Origin: Chromatiales bacterium
GTDB taxonomy: Bacteria > Pseudomonadota > Gammaproteobacteria > Chromatiales > Chromatiaceae
NCBI GenBank assembly: GCA_022360595.1
Contig: JAKSCN010000574.1
Span: 1 to 7,831 of the forward strand
Direction: 5' to 3'
DNA: 7,831 nucleotides
The notes beneath the pieces were generated by a model that did not search any database, was not told the origin of the DNA, and saw nothing but the letters and a program-made list of their open reading frames with translations. Every line of letters begins with the position of its first letter. The stretch's first letter is position 1. The position numbers and the translations under genes are program-made. Shown here in pieces: positions 6,380 to 7,831 of this stretch.

Positions 6380-7831
6380 ATGTCAGCCACTCTTAAGCAC
6401 GCAGTAACCCATCTCTTAGCCGAGAGTGGCAGTGCATTGACTGAAAAGATCAACGCCATTTGGCGAGATGAGGATCTGGATCAGGAGCAGCGCTGTAACA
6501 AGACTATTGCGATTATTGAGCAGCAATTTGCCAACCAACAATACAGCGATACGCTAATCAGCCTCTATCAAGCCCTCTATCGGGAGAAAGAGCAACTCAA
6601 TAACACGACAGCAGACCGACATAAATTCATCGTTGTCATTCCCGTTGCAGATCGGCCCAAGCATCTGAAGAGCTGCCTGGAGAGCCTGTTACAACTCTGC
6701 AACGCCTACGGTTACGGTAGCGAGCAGGATGGGCAATACCGAAAAATCGCTGTACTGATCGCTGACGATTCAAAAGCCTCAAGCAGCCGTGAGAAGAACC
6801 GGCAGATTGCCCAGTACTACCAGCAGCAAGGGATTGAGAGCATCTATTTCGGGCAGAGAGAGCAACAGTCATTGGTAGCAGAGCTGACGGCAAAGAGCGA
6901 GTCAGATCTCAGCGCCATTTTAGGTGATATTGAAACACCCGACTTTTTTCATAAAGGCGCATCGATCATGCGCAACATCACCTATCTGAAGCTCCATCAG
7001 CTCTATCAGAACAGCACAGAGAAACTGCTCTTCTATTTCATCGATAGCGATCAGGAGTTTCGCGTTAATCTCGCCACGCCACAGGGTGATGAGCACCACT
7101 ATCTGATCAACTACTTCTATCATCTGGATCAGATTTTCAGCCACTCCGATGCCCAAATACTGACCGGTAAAGTGGTCGGCGACCCACCGGTTTCACCCGC
7201 TGTGATGGCGGGTAGACTGCTACAAGACCTGATCGCTTTCTTTCAGAGACTTAACACCATGAAGGCAGAGCAACCCTGTCAATTTCATGGCCGACAACAG
7301 ACAACAACGGATGGCGCTGCCTACCATGACATGGCCGATCTGTTCGGTTTTAGCACTACTCCCACCGCTTTTGAGTATCAGTGCCTTGCAACCGGCCACC
7401 ATAATCATCTGGCGTGTCTCAACCGGTTTACTGAGCGCTTAAACCACTTCTTTGACGGCGAACACCCTACCCGCAGCAGCAGTTATCAGTCTCAGCCGCT
7501 GGATGTGAGTATCACGCCTGCCCGCACCGTCTATACCGGCAACTACATCTTCAGACCGGAGATGCTGCACTACTTTATCCCCTTTGCACCACTGAAGCTG
7601 CGCATGGCAGGGCCGGTGCTGGGGCGGTTGATCAAAGCCGAAATAGGTGACCGCTTCATCTCCGCCAACCTCCCTATGCTGCATCGACGCACCGTGGAAG
7701 AGATAGGTCAGTCGGAGTTTCGTGCGGGTGTTGATCACAGCGATCAACTGACCGATATTGGCGATGAGCTTGAACGCCAATTCTATGGTGATGTTATGCT
7801 CTTCTCCGTGACCGCATTAACTGAACAAGGC
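6380..7831 (+). CDS. Probable GT-A-type glycosyltransferase-like protein, 3' end outside window
   Basis: The frame is open for 484 codons to the right edge without a stop. Residues 1-80 look helical and charged. From residue 82 a GT-A-like nucleotide-sugar fold begins: KFIVVIPVADRPKHLKSCLESL, then AVLIADDSK with Asp129-Asp130, KGASIMRN near 192-199 (compare the GT2 G.s.aRN motif), and FYFIDSDQEF with a DxD at Asp222-Ser223-Asp224, the usual metal/UDP-sugar site. Further on are GKVVGDPP (ending at 270), RMAGPVLGRL (408-417) and a possible metal-binding His435 in LHRR. No membrane helix or signal peptide is seen. The assignment rests on these motifs only; it is more divergent than ordinary GT2 enzymes and the donor is unknown. 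It follows the ThDP enzyme by 14 nt. An in-frame GTG at 6362, overlapping that gene's stop, would add six residues. Neither start has a good Shine-Dalgarno, so coupling is likely. Confidence 0.65.
   Translation, partial: MSATLKHAVTHLLAESGSALTEKINAIWRDEDLDQEQRCNKTIAIIEQQFANQQYSDTLISLYQALYREKEQLNNTTADRHKFIVVIPVADRPKHLKSCLESLLQLCNAYGYGSEQDGQYRKIAVLIADDSKASSSREKNRQIAQYYQQQGIESIYFGQREQQSLVAELTAKSESDLSAILGDIETPDFFHKGASIMRNITYLKLHQLYQNSTEKLLFYFIDSDQEFRVNLATPQGDEHHYLINYFYHLDQIFSHSDAQILTGKVVGDPPVSPAVMAGRLLQDLIAFFQRLNTMKAEQPCQFHGRQQTTTDGAAYHDMADLFGFSTTPTAFEYQCLATGHHNHLACLNRFTERLNHFFDGEHPTRSSSYQSQPLDVSITPARTVYTGNYIFRPEMLHYFIPFAPLKLRMAGPVLGRLIKAEIGDRFISANLPMLHRRTVEEIGQSEFRAGVDHSDQLTDIGDELERQFYGDVMLFSVTALTEQG

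Noticed and set aside
7439..7780. 113-codon open frame on the - strand near the right edge
   Set aside because: It lies opposite the intact + strand frame that runs from 6380 to the edge and carries GT-A-like motifs. It has no recognisable domain.

Overview
The window reads as chromosomal DNA of a gammaproteobacterium. Evidence for this is the PhoQ-type sensor kinase tail, the bacterial Ada/Ogt-type repair gene, the acetoacetyl-CoA reductase very close in sequence to Cupriavidus-type PhaB, and the NorE/NorF-like pair. The combination of polyhydroxyalkanoate (PHA) metabolism and haem-copper oxidase/NO reductase accessory proteins would fit a facultative denitrifier or sulfur oxidiser of the Chromatiales/Sedimenticola type, but that lineage is inference. 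All genes are on the + strand and coding density is high. No insertion sequence, tRNA, rRNA or CRISPR array was seen.

Layout. (1) 1-754: the C-terminal half of a PhoQ-like histidine kinase, cut by the left edge. (2) 860-2607: a translationally coupled pair, an AraC-HTH/O6-alkylguanine-DNA alkyltransferase fusion and a 10-TM EamA/DMT permease that starts at a TTG overlapping the upstream stop. (3) 2712-3664: a two-gene unit of a NorE-like cytochrome oxidase subunit III protein and a NorF-like subunit IV protein. It is preceded by a degenerate FNR/Dnr-type box placed exactly where a class II activator site would sit relative to a good -10. (4) 3800-4549: phaB, with a strong Shine-Dalgarno, a palindromic upstream region and a clear intrinsic terminator at 4575-4598. 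(5) 4698-7831: a pair made of an acetolactate-synthase-like ThDP enzyme and a large GT-A-like (probable glycosyltransferase) protein that runs off the right edge. The second gene has an intact frame from 6380 to the end of the window.

How the genes fit together. Blocks 1-4 are recognisable families in ordinary arrangements. The most interesting part is block 5. A ThDP-dependent C-C lyase/ligase-like enzyme without an acetolactate synthase small subunit is tightly linked to a divergent glycosyltransferase-like protein. This suggests an uncharacterised pathway making or attaching an unusual sugar or glycoconjugate, which continues beyond the right edge. The NorEF-like pair has no norCB beside it, and phaB has no phaA or phaC beside it, so both probably serve partners encoded elsewhere.
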